Assembly: GCF_004138105.1 (NCBI RefSeq)
Contig: NZ_RXHQ01000002.1
Span: 62,001 to 126,000, forward strand
Source: Xylanivirga thermophila
Lineage (GTDB): Bacteria; Bacillota; Clostridia; Caldicoprobacterales; Xylanivirgaceae
DNA length: 64,000 nucleotides
Reading direction: 5' to 3'
Each line of letters starts with the position of its first letter. Position 1 is the first letter of the stretch. Under the pieces are notes generated by a model, which worked only from the letters and a program-made list of their open reading frames with translations, made no database searches and was not told the DNA's origin. Below, piece by piece: positions 42,071 through 52,113 of this stretch. The translations under genes were made by a program, and so were the position numbers.

Positions 42071-43072
42071 CTACCTTAATATTACCTTTTGTCCTTCCTC
42101 AAGACCTGAAATAATCTCTACTTCAGTAGGAGTCTGTATTCCTATCTCCACATCTAGCTCCTTTTTGCTTTCACCTTCTATTATCTGCACTGTGTTGCCA
42201 CCCATATATTGCTTTAATGCCCGTTTAGGAATAACTAAAACACCTTGCCTGGTTTCTATAGGAATAGATATCTCCGCTAAATCCCCCATCTTTGCATCTT
42301 GGGGCAAATCTTTTACATCTATTATAATAGCATTTTTAAGAGACTCGTGGGCATCTTTTGGTATATTATCGGGAGATAATACTACTTCCCCAGTATATGC
42401 CTGTCCTTTAATGCGTATTTCCGCCTCCATCCCGGCTTTTACCTTATTAACATCATTGGATTGATAGTACACTCTCAGCTTTTTAGGATCCGATATGGTT
42501 ATTATCCTCTTATATGCTTCCACCATGTCTCCTTCGCTTAGATTATCAACAAATGTAACCACGCCATCCATTGGCGCAATTAATAAAGAATTGTCCATTT
42601 CCTTTTTTAGATCATCCAGTAATAGCTTATTGCTCAATACATCTAATTTTGCCGATTCTATAGAATATCTATCCCCGCTCTCCTCTTTAAGCCTTGCAAG
42701 ATTCAATTCTGCCTTTTTAAGGGCATATTCCTGTAGTTTAATACGAGTATCCAAATCTCCCGTATCTAATCTCCCCAATACATCCCCCTTTTTTACCTCT
42801 CTCCCAACCTTAGCATCTATATCTTTTAGCCTACTCCCTGATTGTTTAAAAAATAATGCCTTCTCTTCAGAAGCCACTAAATTGCCACTGCCTTTTACAT
42901 AATTCGTAATATCCTTTTTTTGTACTTCGTATAGTTCATATTCTTCTCTTTTGGGTTTTACCAGAGGAGGTGCAAGGGCCTCTTCTTCTTCCGGTATAAA
43001 ATTGCATCCAGATAAAAAGCTTATAAAAATGATGAGAATAAGTAATATACAAGGATTCTTATGCAATTGCAA
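42071..43072 (-). CDS. Efflux adaptor lipoprotein (HlyD/MacA-like)
   Basis: I favour the TTG at 43072, which has GGGGGTG at the right distance and gives a compact lipoprotein signal (QLHKNPCILLILIIFISFLSGC); a GTG 36 bp upstream is possible but poorly spaced. 333 residues. Barrel-sandwich halves LFFKQSGSRLKDIDAKVGRE and LIAPMDGVVTFVDNLSEGDM flank a coiled coil (about 110-165), and a barrel with VEIISGLEEGQKVIL ends the protein. First gene of the operon with the double permease and two ATPases. Confidence 0.85.
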   Translation of the reverse strand: MQLHKNPCILLILIIFISFLSGCNFIPEEEEALAPPLVKPKREEYELYEVQKKDITNYVKGSGNLVASEEKALFFKQSGSRLKDIDAKVGREVKKGDVLGRLDTGDLDTRIKLQEYALKKAELNLARLKEESGDRYSIESAKLDVLSNKLLLDDLKKEMDNSLLIAPMDGVVTFVDNLSEGDMVEAYKRIITISDPKKLRVYYQSNDVNKVKAGMEAEIRIKGQAYTGEVVLSPDNIPKDAHESLKNAIIIDVKDLPQDAKMGDLAEISIPIETRQGVLVIPKRALKQYMGGNTVQIIEGESKKELDVEIGIQTPTEVEIISGLEEGQKVILR

Positions 43073-43273
43073 ATAATACACCCCCAATATATTAAATATT
43101 TTGTTCACTCAAATTGTAACATCATAGGATATATTTTTCAAGTAATATTTTCCAGAATAGGTATTCACACTTCCATTTATCCATAATAAAATTTTTATGT
43201 TTATATGTTTAATATTCTGAAAATTGGTTAATATAAATAATGTAAGTTACCCAAACCCCCAAACCCCTTACAT

Positions 43274-43303
43274 AAAAGGCTCTCAAGTTTTTGAGGGCCT
43301 TTT
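43274..43303 (+). terminator. Terminator-like hairpin in a divergent intergenic region
   Basis: Arms 43274-43286 and 43291-43303 (AAAAGGCTCTCAA, 13 bp, one G-U pair) with a GTTT loop, followed on the plus strand by a T-rich tail. It lies upstream of both flanking divergent genes, so it cannot end either one. It may end a short plus-strand leader RNA before the gene at 43393. Confidence 0.55.
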
Positions 43304-43392
43304 TAATTTTCCAAATAAGTTGACCATTGACAAAGAAAAATAAAGCTATATAATAAAATTATGCCAGTGAAATTTTGTAAATATTTGAGGGG

Positions 43393-43800
43393 ATGGTCGA
43401 TACAATGGATGGTATACTATATGATGATTTTCAAACAACAGTTTCACAATTACTGACTAGACACAGGAGCATAGTAGACCTATTGTCAAAATATCAAGAG
43501 TCAAATGCACGTGTCAACAGGGCAATAGCCAAATCGGTAACCAGCTGTGGCTGTATAAGTATTAATGCACAACGTCAACAAATTCCAGACGATGCAACAT
43601 TAGAACAACTACAACAATTTATGGATAGCCATATAGAAGGAGAGCTCTGTGATAACTGCCGAAGCATTATAGAAAAAGAATTGGGGAATAATCTCTTCTA
43701 TCTAGTTAGCCTAGCTGAAACATTGGATATAAATATATATGATGTCATACTAAACGAACAAAAAGATTTGTCTACCTTGGGGAAGTTCCACCTAAAATAA
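43393..43800 (+). CDS. Conserved protein with MazG-like C-terminus
   Basis: 135 residues, mostly helical. There are three Cys in two clusters: SCGCISI in the middle and LCDNCRSII later. The C-terminal stretch [26 protein letters not shown] resembles the helical core of MazG-type nucleotide pyrophosphohydrolases, but the acidic EExxE motif needed for Mg2+ is not evident, so I do not assign activity. Either the ATG at 43393 or the one at 43405 could be the start; GAGGGG overlaps the first closely and is 12 bp from the second. Its 3' end overlaps the 3' end of radA by 29 bp. Confidence 0.7.
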   Translation: MVDTMDGILYDDFQTTVSQLLTRHRSIVDLLSKYQESNARVNRAIAKSVTSCGCISINAQRQQIPDDATLEQLQQFMDSHIEGELCDNCRSIIEKELGNNLFYLVSLAETLDINIYDVILNEQKDLSTLGKFHLK

Positions 43801-45154
43801 CATTCAATGCCTCTGAAACATTGTCAACACCGACAATGTTTATATTTTTATTTTGCTTGATACCCTTCAAGCTATCGCCGGGAATTACACATGTATCAAA
43901 ACCCAGCTTTGCACATTCACTGATCCTCTTTTCTACCTGACTTATGCCCCTTACCTCTCCGGTAAGGCCTACTTCACCCATAACCACTATATTTGGCGGT
44001 ATGGCTATATTTCTAAAGCTAGAGGCAATTGCAGCTATGACCGCCAAATCAGCTGCAGGTTCATCTATTTTAAGCCCACCTGCCACATTTACGTAGGTAT
44101 CCTGATTATAAAGCTGCATGCCTACTTTTTTCTCTAGTACTGCCATAAGCAGCACCACCCTGTTATAATCTATCCCGGTAGACATGCGGCGAGCCATGCC
44201 AAAGGCAGTAGTACTGACTAGAGCCTGTATTTCCACCAGCATAGGCCGAGTGCCTTCTATACTGCACAATACTACAGAACCCGATACACCATTCGTTCTG
44301 CCGGAGAGCATAAGTTCAGAAGGATTTTGCACCTCTACTAAACCCCTGTCGCGCATTTCAAATAGCCCTATTTCATTAGTGGATCCAAAGCGATTTTTTA
44401 CGCTGCGCAAAATTCTATATGTATGATGCCTCTCTCCTTCAAAATATAACACCGTATCCACCATATGCTCTAGAACCCTAGGCCCTGCAATGGAACCTTC
44501 TTTAGTAACATGTCCAACTACAAATGTGGCAATATCATTTGTTTTTGCTACATTCATAAAAGCAGCTGTACACTCCCTTACTTGGCTCACACTTCCAGGA
44601 GCCGATGACAATTGGGAATTGAATATGGTTTGTATGGAATCTATTATTAAGAAGGCAGGTTGTACCGATCTTATATGCTCTAATATGGTCTCCAAATTGG
44701 TTTCAGATATAATGTATATGCCTCTCCCATCCACATCTAATCGATTTGCCCTTATTTTTATCTGTTTAGTCGATTCTTCGCCAGATACATACAATACGGT
44801 ACCATGTCTTTGACCTAGAATATTACATATCTGAAGCAGCAAAGTAGATTTTCCTATACCTGGATCTCCACCTATTAATATTAACGAGCCCTTTACTATA
44901 CCTCCACCTAATACCCTGTCCAATTCATCAATGCCCGTTTTATATCGCTCCTCATTCTCTATGGATATATTATTTATGCTCTGGGGATGAGATGTGGAAA
45001 AAGAACCTATTCCTATATTTCTTTGAGCAGATTCAGGTTTTTGAATTTCTTCAACCATTGTATTCCACTGCTCACAGGAAGGACACTTCCCCATCCATTT
45101 TGGCGATTCATAACCACATTCCTGGCATATGAAAACCCTCTTTACCTTTGCCAT
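43772..45154 (-). CDS. radA: DNA repair protein RadA
   Basis: RecA-like branch-migration factor in recombinational repair. 460 residues from the ATG at 45154 (behind GGAGG), with an N-terminal C4 zinc finger ([18 protein letters not shown]), Walker [11 protein letters not shown], the RadA motif [11 protein letters not shown] and a C-terminal Lon-protease-like domain ([17 protein letters not shown]). Last gene of the ctsR-mcsA-mcsB-clpC-radA order, but separated from clpC by a terminator and given its own extended -10. Confidence 0.97.
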   Translation of the reverse strand: MAKVKRVFICQECGYESPKWMGKCPSCEQWNTMVEEIQKPESAQRNIGIGSFSTSHPQSINNISIENEERYKTGIDELDRVLGGGIVKGSLILIGGDPGIGKSTLLLQICNILGQRHGTVLYVSGEESTKQIKIRANRLDVDGRGIYIISETNLETILEHIRSVQPAFLIIDSIQTIFNSQLSSAPGSVSQVRECTAAFMNVAKTNDIATFVVGHVTKEGSIAGPRVLEHMVDTVLYFEGERHHTYRILRSVKNRFGSTNEIGLFEMRDRGLVEVQNPSELMLSGRTNGVSGSVVLCSIEGTRPMLVEIQALVSTTAFGMARRMSTGIDYNRVVLLMAVLEKKVGMQLYNQDTYVNVAGGLKIDEPAADLAVIAAIASSFRNIAIPPNIVVMGEVGLTGEVRGISQVEKRISECAKLGFDTCVIPGDSLKGIKQNKNINIVGVDNVSEALNVILGGTSPR

Positions 45155-45191
45155 AAATACGCCTCCATCGCTATTAATCATTAATATTAAT

Positions 45192-45200
45192 ATTATACCA
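45192..45200 (-). promoter_or_regulatory. radA promoter (extended -10)
   Basis: Minus-strand TGGTATAAT (hexamer at 45192-45197) lies 38 bp before the radA start and just after the clpC terminator. No good -35 is seen, as is common for extended -10 promoters. Confidence 0.6.
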
Positions 45201-45233
45201 TAAACCCCAGTAAAAATATGAAAACACAAAAAA

Positions 45234-45274
45234 ATCGAGCAAATGACAGATAAATAATCCGTCCTTTGCTCGAT
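45234..45274 (-). terminator. clpC terminator
   Basis: Stem ATCGAGCAAA with complement TTTGCTCGAT (arms 45265-45274 and 45234-45243) followed by eight T on the minus strand, 5 bp past the clpC stop. A 21-nt loop. It ends the CtsR operon before radA. Confidence 0.85.
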
Positions 45275-45278
45275 GAGG

Positions 45279-47732
45279 TTAGGAATTTAATAGCTCTTTT
45301 GCAGCATTATTGAATGTAAGCTTTCCTTCTTTTACGTCTACTAATACCTTATCCCCTACTTTTATCCTACCTGCAAGTATCTCTTCTGCTATATTATCCT
45401 CTAATAACCTCTGTATTGTTCTCCTTAATGGTCTAGCGCCATATACTGGGTCAAATCCCTCCTGAGCCATATAATCCTTTACTGCATCAGTTACCTCTAT
45501 ATGAATATCCTTCTCTTCAAGACGCTTTGCCACGTTTTTGAGCATTAAGTCTACAATTCGTCTTATGTGTTGCTGTTCTAGAGAATGGAATACTATAATC
45601 TCATCCAGTCTATTTAAAAATTCAGGTCTGAAGGTACGCTTTAACTCTTCAAGTACATTCTCCTTCATACGCTCATATTCGCCCTGTGCCCTGTCATCAT
45701 CGACAGCAAATCCTAGGGTAGTCTGCTTTCTCATGGTATGGGCACCTACATTGGAGGTAAGTACTATTACAGTATTTCTAAAATCAACCGTACGTCCTTG
45801 GGAATCAGTAAGTCGTCCATCCTCCAATATCTGAAGTAAAATATTAAATACATCGGGATGGGCCTTTTCCACCTCATCAAACAATATTACTGAATAAGGT
45901 TTACGTCTTATCTGCTCAGTAAGCTGTCCCCCCTCTTCATACCCTACATAACCAGGAGGAGATCCTACCAAGCGAGATACGGAGTACTTCTCCATATATT
46001 CTGACATATCTATACGCACCATAGCATCTTCATCACCAAATAATGCTTCAGCCAAAGCCTTGCATAATTCAGTTTTTCCAACACCTGTTGGTCCTAAGAA
46101 TATAAAAGAACCAATGGGTCTGTGGGGATCCTTAAGGCCTGCCCTAGCACGCCTTATAGCCCTTGATACCGCTTTAACCGCCTCTTCCTGTCCTATCACA
46201 CGGCTATGGAGTATGGCTTCCATATTTAAAAGTCTCTCTGCCTCATCCTCAGTAAGCCTTACTACCGGAATACCGGTCCAACTGGACACAATATGGGCTA
46301 TATCCTCTTCTCCAACTGTTTCACTATTGCCACCATTTTTCTTCTTCCATTTTTCCTTTTCCTGTTCTATTTGCTCCCTTACCTGTTGCTCTTCATCCCT
46401 CATCTGGGCAGCTTTTTCATAATTTTGGTTCATTACAGCTTCTTCTTTTTCCTTTTTTAAGTTCTCCAACCTATCTTCAAGCTCTTTTATCTTTGGAGGT
46501 GCTGTAAAAGCCTGCAATCTCACCCGAGATGCAGCCTCATCGATAAGATCGATAGCTTTATCTGGTAAATACCTATCCGTTATATACCTATCTGATAGAT
46601 TAACCGCTGCCTCTATGGCCTCATCGGTAATACGTACCTTATGATGAGCCTCATATTTATCCCTAAGACCAAGAAGTATCTGCACACTTTCCTCTTTTGA
46701 AGGTTCACCCACCGTTACAGGCTGAAAACGTCTTTCAAGTGCAGGGTCCTTTTCTACATACTTTCTATATTCATCTATTGTTGTTGCACCAATAGCCTGG
46801 ATCTCCCCTCTAGACAATGCAGGTTTTAGTATATTCGATGCATCTATAGCCCCTTCTGCAGCTCCCGCCCCTATGATGGTGTGCATCTCATCTATAAACA
46901 GTATAATATCATTGGCCTTTTTTATCTCTGCCATAACTGTTTTCAGTCGTTCTTCAAACTCTCCTCGATATTTTGCACCTGCCACCATGCCTGAAAGATC
47001 CAGTGTAACAAGCCTTTTATCTCTTAAAAGCTCTGGGATATTCCCTTCAACTATGCGCTGGGCCAGTCCTTCAGCTATGGCAGTCTTACCCACACCTGGC
47101 TCCCCTATTAGCACAGGATTATTTTTTGTACGCCGACTAAGTATCTGTATGACCCGTTGTATCTCCTTATCCCGACCTATTACAGGGTCTAACTTGCCTT
47201 CTCTGGCAGCATCTGTAAGATCCCTACCGAATTGATCAAGGGTTGGAGTATTACTCTTGCCCCTTCCACTTCGGTTGTTTGATTCTACGCCCTCCTCGCG
47301 AAGTATATTTATCACCTGTTCCCTCAACATCTGTAGATCTATCCCTAAATCTTTGAGTATTCTTATACCAACACCTTCACCTTCCCTTATAAGGGCTAAA
47401 AGAAGATGCTCCGTTCCTACATAATTGTGACCTAAATTACGTGCTTCATAAAAGCTAAGCTCCATAATCCTCTTGCTCCTAGGCGTATATCCAAATGATT
47501 GATCAAATTTAAAATCGCCCTTGCCAAGCAGTTCTTCTATCTCCTCACGTACATCATCTATATTTACTCCCTGCTGACTAAGCACCTGGGCAGCCACTCC
47601 CTGGTCTTCCCTAAGAAGTCCCAATAATAGATGTTCCGTTCCTACATAATTATGACCTAAAGCCCTGGCTTCTTCCTGTGCATATATGAGAGACCTTTGG
47701 GCCCGTTCTGTAAATCTTCCAAAAAACGCCAT
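45279..47732 (-). CDS. clpC: ATP-dependent Clp protease ATP-binding subunit ClpC
   Basis: AAA+ unfoldase that feeds ClpP. 817 residues: two N-terminal Clp repeats (2-145), AAA-1 with Walker [14 protein letters not shown], a UVR-containing coiled middle domain (about 415-470), AAA-2 with [13 protein letters not shown], and a ClpP-docking region. Works with the McsB arginine kinase, which marks substrates. The middle domain separates it from ClpA and ClpB. 14 bp downstream of mcsB; under CtsR control. Confidence 0.97.
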   Translation of the reverse strand: MAFFGRFTERAQRSLIYAQEEARALGHNYVGTEHLLLGLLREDQGVAAQVLSQQGVNIDDVREEIEELLGKGDFKFDQSFGYTPRSKRIMELSFYEARNLGHNYVGTEHLLLALIREGEGVGIRILKDLGIDLQMLREQVINILREEGVESNNRSGRGKSNTPTLDQFGRDLTDAAREGKLDPVIGRDKEIQRVIQILSRRTKNNPVLIGEPGVGKTAIAEGLAQRIVEGNIPELLRDKRLVTLDLSGMVAGAKYRGEFEERLKTVMAEIKKANDIILFIDEMHTIIGAGAAEGAIDASNILKPALSRGEIQAIGATTIDEYRKYVEKDPALERRFQPVTVGEPSKEESVQILLGLRDKYEAHHKVRITDEAIEAAVNLSDRYITDRYLPDKAIDLIDEAASRVRLQAFTAPPKIKELEDRLENLKKEKEEAVMNQNYEKAAQMRDEEQQVREQIEQEKEKWKKKNGGNSETVGEEDIAHIVSSWTGIPVVRLTEDEAERLLNMEAILHSRVIGQEEAVKAVSRAIRRARAGLKDPHRPIGSFIFLGPTGVGKTELCKALAEALFGDEDAMVRIDMSEYMEKYSVSRLVGSPPGYVGYEEGGQLTEQIRRKPYSVILFDEVEKAHPDVFNILLQILEDGRLTDSQGRTVDFRNTVIVLTSNVGAHTMRKQTTLGFAVDDDRAQGEYERMKENVLEELKRTFRPEFLNRLDEIIVFHSLEQQHIRRIVDLMLKNVAKRLEEKDIHIEVTDAVKDYMAQEGFDPVYGARPLRRTIQRLLEDNIAEEILAGRIKVGDKVLVDVKEGKLTFNNAAKELLNS

Positions 47733-47746
47733 CTATATTTCCCTCC

Positions 47747-48775
47747 TTATAACTTCGAAAACATTTCTCGTACTATATGTGCCCTTGCCACATCCATATC
47801 CTCTACCTTAAGAGTTGACAGGGCATATTTCTGTATATTGGCCGGTTGAACCATTATCATAATCCTATTTATATCGTTTAAAGCAATGGCATCTATTTTC
47901 CCCAGAGCAATACCTAAACGTATTTGGGATATAAGTGCCATAAATTCTTTTAAATTCAGTTTTTGTGCATATCGTAATATGCCAAATGCACGCCATATGT
48001 TGTCATCGAGATCTACTCCATTTGCCTGAGCCAATGCCTGCCTAGTAGCCCTCTCCTTCTCTATTATCTGTTTGGCTACTATATTTATATTGTTTATTAT
48101 CTCATGTTCTGATGGCCCTAAAGTAACTTGATTAGACATTTGGTATATATTGCCTAGCGCTTCACTACCTTCGCCATAAAGTCCACGCAAGGTAAGACCA
48201 ATTTTAGATATTGTCTGAAGCATGGGCCCCATTTGACCTGCATATACCAACCCTGGCAGATGCATCATTACCGACGCCCTCATTCCTGTACCTACATTGG
48301 TAGGACAAGCAGTAAGATAGCCCAATCTTTCATCAAATGCATACGGAACATTTTCTTCTATAAGATCATCAATCTTATCCAACACATTCCAAGAATCATT
48401 GAGTGAAAATCCTGGAGTAATTGATTGCATCCTTATATGATCCTCTTCATTTATCATTATACTGATTTCTTCCCTATCATCTATCATAACAGCCGATATA
48501 TCAGGTTTATCAGCCAGATCAGGACTTATAAGATGTTTTTCCACAAGAATATTTCTATCTAGGGGAGATAAATCCTTCATCACAATGGATTTAAAATGTC
48601 CGCTTAATGTGGAATTGGTATCCATTATACTTTTTTCTACGCTGTTTATTACATAACTTGCACCTTCCTGATCCAATGATGATGGAAATTTTACTCCCGA
48701 TATGTTTCTGGCTAGCCTTATTCTGCTGCTTATAACCACATCACCTAAAGGTCCATCGTCTGTTATCCAGCTCAT
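47747..48775 (-). CDS. mcsB: Protein-arginine kinase McsB
   Basis: Phosphorylates Arg residues on damaged proteins and on CtsR, tagging them for ClpCP. Phosphagen-kinase fold: VVISSRIRLARNISG (ATP-binding Arg residues), LTACPTNVGTGMRASVM and a C-terminal arginine-binding region. The ATG at 48775 gives 342 residues and sits at proper distance from GAGGGG; the one at 48784 overlaps it. Lies between mcsA (15 bp) and clpC. Confidence 0.96.
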   Translation of the reverse strand: MSWITDDGPLGDVVISSRIRLARNISGVKFPSSLDQEGASYVINSVEKSIMDTNSTLSGHFKSIVMKDLSPLDRNILVEKHLISPDLADKPDISAVMIDDREEISIMINEEDHIRMQSITPGFSLNDSWNVLDKIDDLIEENVPYAFDERLGYLTACPTNVGTGMRASVMMHLPGLVYAGQMGPMLQTISKIGLTLRGLYGEGSEALGNIYQMSNQVTLGPSEHEIINNINIVAKQIIEKERATRQALAQANGVDLDDNIWRAFGILRYAQKLNLKEFMALISQIRLGIALGKIDAIALNDINRIMIMVQPANIQKYALSTLKVEDMDVARAHIVREMFSKL

Positions 48776-48790
48776 ACCTGTCATCCCCTC

Positions 48791-49297
48791 TTATCCATTC
48801 TTTATCTGTTTTTCCAACGCCCTTATCTCGTCCCTAATGCGGGCTGCTTCCTCAAATTCTTCATGCTTTACTGCCTTATCAAGATTTCCTTTAAGTTCTT
48901 GGATCTTACGCTTTAGGCGTAGATCAATCCCCGCCCTTTTAGGCACTTTACCATTATGCTCAACTCCCGCCTGCATCCTTTTTAAAATGGGATCAAGATC
49001 GGTTTGAAACTGTTTATAGCAATCCTCACATCCTAGCCTGCTGGTCTTTTTAAACTGGGCATAATTCATACCACAGGTATTACATTTTTGCATATCTTCT
49101 TTGCCTAAGGAAGCAGATGAATTGCCCATATCTAGAAAACTAGCTAATAAGTCGTTTATACTAAATGGTGTAAATACGCTTATATCCCCTCTTTTTCGAG
49201 CACATTCCTGGCATAAGTACAAATCAGTTCGCTGATTATTTATTACCTTTGTGAGATGTACAGTAGCCGGCCTTTTATTACAATCTTGGCATAACAT
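48791..49297 (-). CDS. mcsA: McsA, activator of McsB
   Basis: 168 residues with four CxxC zinc-binding pairs: CQDC at the N-terminus, CQEC, CNTC and CEDC. A UVR domain closes the protein (KGNLDKAVKHEEFEEAARIR). It stimulates McsB kinase activity and interacts with ClpC. Placed between ctsR and mcsB as in other Firmicutes. RBS GAGGAGG. Confidence 0.96.
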   Translation of the reverse strand: MLCQDCNKRPATVHLTKVINNQRTDLYLCQECARKRGDISVFTPFSINDLLASFLDMGNSSASLGKEDMQKCNTCGMNYAQFKKTSRLGCEDCYKQFQTDLDPILKRMQAGVEHNGKVPKRAGIDLRLKRKIQELKGNLDKAVKHEEFEEAARIRDEIRALEKQIKNG

Positions 49298-49365
49298 CCA
49301 AATCCCTCCTCTTAGATTATAATAACCATATCTATACCAGTATACACACTAATAAAATAAAAATA

Positions 49366-49842
49366 TTATTCATTATCACTACTTTGAAAGGCCAATATGG
49401 CAGTAAGCATGGATTTCAATATTCCAGCACGTATATTGTCCTTTAATGAAGAAGGCAGGGCTATAGCCTTGTCCTGAAGGGCATATTTCATCAAAACAGC
49501 TTCCCTAGGCGTAACTATCTCCTTTTCTTCCATCCTGTCTATTATATTATATGTCTCCTGTTGAGAAAGCTTAGCACCTATACGGTTGGTTATAAGATCT
49601 AATATATAATCATCATCCTCTATGTCCAAATGGATAATCCTTATATAACCACCGCCTCCCCTTCTGCTCTCAATATAGTATCCCCTGTCTAAAGAAAAAC
49701 GGGTAGCTAATACATAATTGATTTGGGAAGGAGCACATTCGAAATAATCTGCAAGCTCATTGCGCTGAATCTCAAGCTCCCCATTGCTCTCTTCCAACAA
49801 TACTTTTAAAAAATCCTCTATTATATCGCTTAAACGTGCCAT
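49366..49842 (-). CDS. ctsR: Class III stress repressor CtsR
   Basis: Heat-sensing repressor of clp genes. 158 residues. The winged helix includes FECAPSQINYVLATRFS, with the glycine-rich wing RRGGGGYIRI that senses temperature. C-terminal dimer domain. First gene of the operon; a CtsR box directly upstream indicates autoregulation. Confidence 0.97.
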   Translation of the reverse strand: MARLSDIIEDFLKVLLEESNGELEIQRNELADYFECAPSQINYVLATRFSLDRGYYIESRRGGGGYIRIIHLDIEDDDYILDLITNRIGAKLSQQETYNIIDRMEEKEIVTPREAVLMKYALQDKAIALPSSLKDNIRAGILKSMLTAILAFQSSDNE

Positions 49843-49859
49843 AATACCACCTCTCTGTC

Positions 49860-49914
49860 CTTGACCTTCTTTGACCTTGTTTTATATTATATATCCTTTT
49901 ATAATTAAAATCAA
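49860..49914 (-). promoter_or_regulatory. ctsR promoter with CtsR box
   Basis: Minus-strand -35 TTGATT (49909-49914), 17 bp, -10 TATAAT (49886-49891). The tandem heptad GGTCAAAGAAGGTCAAG (49860-49876) matches the CtsR consensus (A/G)GTCAAANAN(A/G)GTCAAA with one change and covers the start site. Confidence 0.9.
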
Positions 49915-49915
49915 G

Positions 49916-50542
49916 CTACTCATCAGCCCAATTATCGATAGCCCATCTTATAATCTCCCAATCAAAGCCACGCCTTGCCATGGCCTGTCCCACCTTTTGC
50001 CTACGCCTTCTATCATCCAAAGAAGTATATTTTTTCATATATTTATCCGCTAATTTTTTTGCTTGTTCCTTTTCAGTATCTTCATCCATCGTATCTAGTG
50101 CTAATCTAGCTATTGTATCTGGTATACCCTTTTGCCCTAGCTCATACATGAGCATCCTTTTACCCTTAGGCTTACCTACAATGGAATTTTTAATCCAAGC
50201 AACGGCATATTGCATATCATCTACCAAGTCATATTCCTTAAGCTTTTCTATTGCATAATCTATAGATTTATCATCAAATCCTTTACCCTCTAAATACTGG
50301 GTTACTTGCTTCTCTGTATGCATATTATGGGAAAGATATCCTAAAGCCCTGTCAAAGGCCTTCTTCCGATTATTTTCGGCAACCATCTTTTTTAAGCTAT
50401 CCTGGTCAACTTCCATGCCTATTTTAAGATTGTATCTTACTATCAATTCATCCTGAATTGAAAATGCAAATTCATCATCTATATAGATATTATACCATTC
50501 CTTATGCCTTTTTTGCGCCCTTATATCGGTTATGGATGACAT
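49916..50542 (-). CDS. recX: RecX, regulator of RecA
   Basis: 208 residues built of three-helix repeats. Marks are AFDRALGYLSHNMHTEKQVTQYLEGKGFD, then KGKRMLMYELGQKGI and RRRQKVGQAMARRGFDWEIIRWAI. RecX limits RecA filament growth. Its 3' end overlaps the ctsR -35 region, so read-through into the CtsR operon is possible. RBS AAGGGTGG. Confidence 0.93.
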   Translation of the reverse strand: MSSITDIRAQKRHKEWYNIYIDDEFAFSIQDELIVRYNLKIGMEVDQDSLKKMVAENNRKKAFDRALGYLSHNMHTEKQVTQYLEGKGFDDKSIDYAIEKLKEYDLVDDMQYAVAWIKNSIVGKPKGKRMLMYELGQKGIPDTIARLALDTMDEDTEKEQAKKLADKYMKKYTSLDDRRRRQKVGQAMARRGFDWEIIRWAIDNWADE

Positions 50543-50707
50543 CTAACCACCCTTTCTAATATATCCATACCCATATAATACAATATTTTAATCCTTATTG
50601 GCAAAAACTTAATACTTTTTTTATAATAAAGTCATGGTATTGAAAGGATTTATAGGTATAATATGAATATAGATGTATTGTTATTAGATCAAAGGAGGTA
50701 GAAATAT

Positions 50708-52069
50708 ATGACAAAGCGATATGGAATCTTAACATTATCCATAATACTGCTTTTTACCATATTGGCAGGGTGTGTGAATCAAAAGGTAATGCGTTCTCCT
50801 GGGGCAGATATAGAAAAGGTAGAAATCAAGGATAATGAAAAGCAAACAAATAATGAAAAGGATATTGATGGGGAAAACAAAGATAGTAATGAAAATAATG
50901 ACTCGATAAAGAGGCTGACTGGATTGTTTCCATATAAAGAAAACTACCATTGGACATACGATGGTTCGGTAGAATATGGGCATAATATGACGCTAAAAAC
51001 TATTGAAAAAAATAAGGACAGCGTAATTTATAAAATTGAAGGCAAAGTAGATGATATGTCAGACGGAGAATCTAAAAATGACTTTTCATTCGAAGCAGAA
51101 TATATTATAAACTCAAATACGGTTATACAGAAGAAAAAAGGTAATATGCTAATGGATACCTTTGATGAGATGGAGCTTATTCGAACGCCCCTTGAAAAGG
51201 AAACTAAATGGACTCAGAAGGTAAAAGATAAAGATGGAAATATAATAGAATTAGAATCTTCCATTGATGATGTGAAATCTGAACAGGATAAAAAAATATA
51301 TGTTGTCACGTATAAAGACAAGAACAGTGATTATTATGAAAGGCGGGAGATAAAAGAAGGGGTAGGCGTAATATCCTTTGAAAAATTATATGTGGATCCA
51401 AAGGATAAAAAACAAAATTTCACAATGGGATATGGGCTATATTATCCTATGACTGGATTTAGCGAAAAGGTCGAAATCAATAAATATCTCCCGCCCATTG
51501 ATAAAGAGCTAGGATTCTTTGGATATGCCGAATATGGCCATAATGGTAAGCTAACAAAGGTATCTGCAGATCAAGAAAAGGCAGTATACCAATTTAACGG
51601 GGTATATGATGACGGCGTAGGTACCCCAGATAAATTTGAAATACAATATTCCATAGACTATACAAAAGGTACCATAATGGAAAAGGTATTATCGAATGAG
51701 CGCACTAAAAAAGATGAATTAAATTCTAAACTAAATGAATTAGTAATATTAAAACTTCCCTTTGAAAAGGGAAATACCTGGGAACAAGAAATAAAGATAG
51801 ATGGAAAAACACATAAACTAAAGGCTACTATAGAAGAGGCTGATGGTCAAAGAATAAAGGTTAAGTATACCGTTCCTGACACAAAAGGTTATTACAAAGA
51901 TACTTATATTGAGACACGTACCTTTGAAGCTGGATATGGATTAATAGGATTTTCAAATCTGATGCCCGGGGATTTAGATATTAGCAATGAAGATGCAAAG
52001 GATAATGAAAAACTGGAAGATGCCATTATAAACCATTCATTTGGCTATTCTCAATATAAAGAACAGTAA
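50708..52069 (+). CDS. Lipoprotein with two tandem repeats, unknown function
   Basis: 453 residues. A lipoprotein signal ends in TILAGC (Cys22), followed by a charged Asn/Asp/Lys/Glu linker to about 70. Two homologous beta-rich units follow, at about 74-240 and 262-428. Aligned marks are EYGHNMTLK and EYGHNGKLT, TPLEKETKWTQKVKDKDG and LPFEKGNTWEQEIKIDG, and GVGVISFEKL and GYGLIGFSNL. I do not recognise the family. It stands alone, with a good RBS (AAAGGAGG), and shares a bidirectional terminator with the next, convergent gene. Confidence 0.88.
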   Translation: MTKRYGILTLSIILLFTILAGCVNQKVMRSPGADIEKVEIKDNEKQTNNEKDIDGENKDSNENNDSIKRLTGLFPYKENYHWTYDGSVEYGHNMTLKTIEKNKDSVIYKIEGKVDDMSDGESKNDFSFEAEYIINSNTVIQKKKGNMLMDTFDEMELIRTPLEKETKWTQKVKDKDGNIIELESSIDDVKSEQDKKIYVVTYKDKNSDYYERREIKEGVGVISFEKLYVDPKDKKQNFTMGYGLYYPMTGFSEKVEINKYLPPIDKELGFFGYAEYGHNGKLTKVSADQEKAVYQFNGVYDDGVGTPDKFEIQYSIDYTKGTIMEKVLSNERTKKDELNSKLNELVILKLPFEKGNTWEQEIKIDGKTHKLKATIEEADGQRIKVKYTVPDTKGYYKDTYIETRTFEAGYGLIGFSNLMPGDLDISNEDAKDNEKLEDAIINHSFGYSQYKEQ

Positions 52070-52113
52070 AATTAAAATGGAATAGGGTTTAAACCCTATT
52101 CCATTTTAATTTT
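52068..52113. terminator. Bidirectional terminator between convergent genes
   Basis: A perfect 46-nt palindrome centred on GGGTTTAAACCC, with A-rich and T-rich flanks. It includes the last bases of both the lipoprotein gene (stop ends at 52069) and the methyltransferase gene (stop starts at 52106). Confidence 0.85.
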
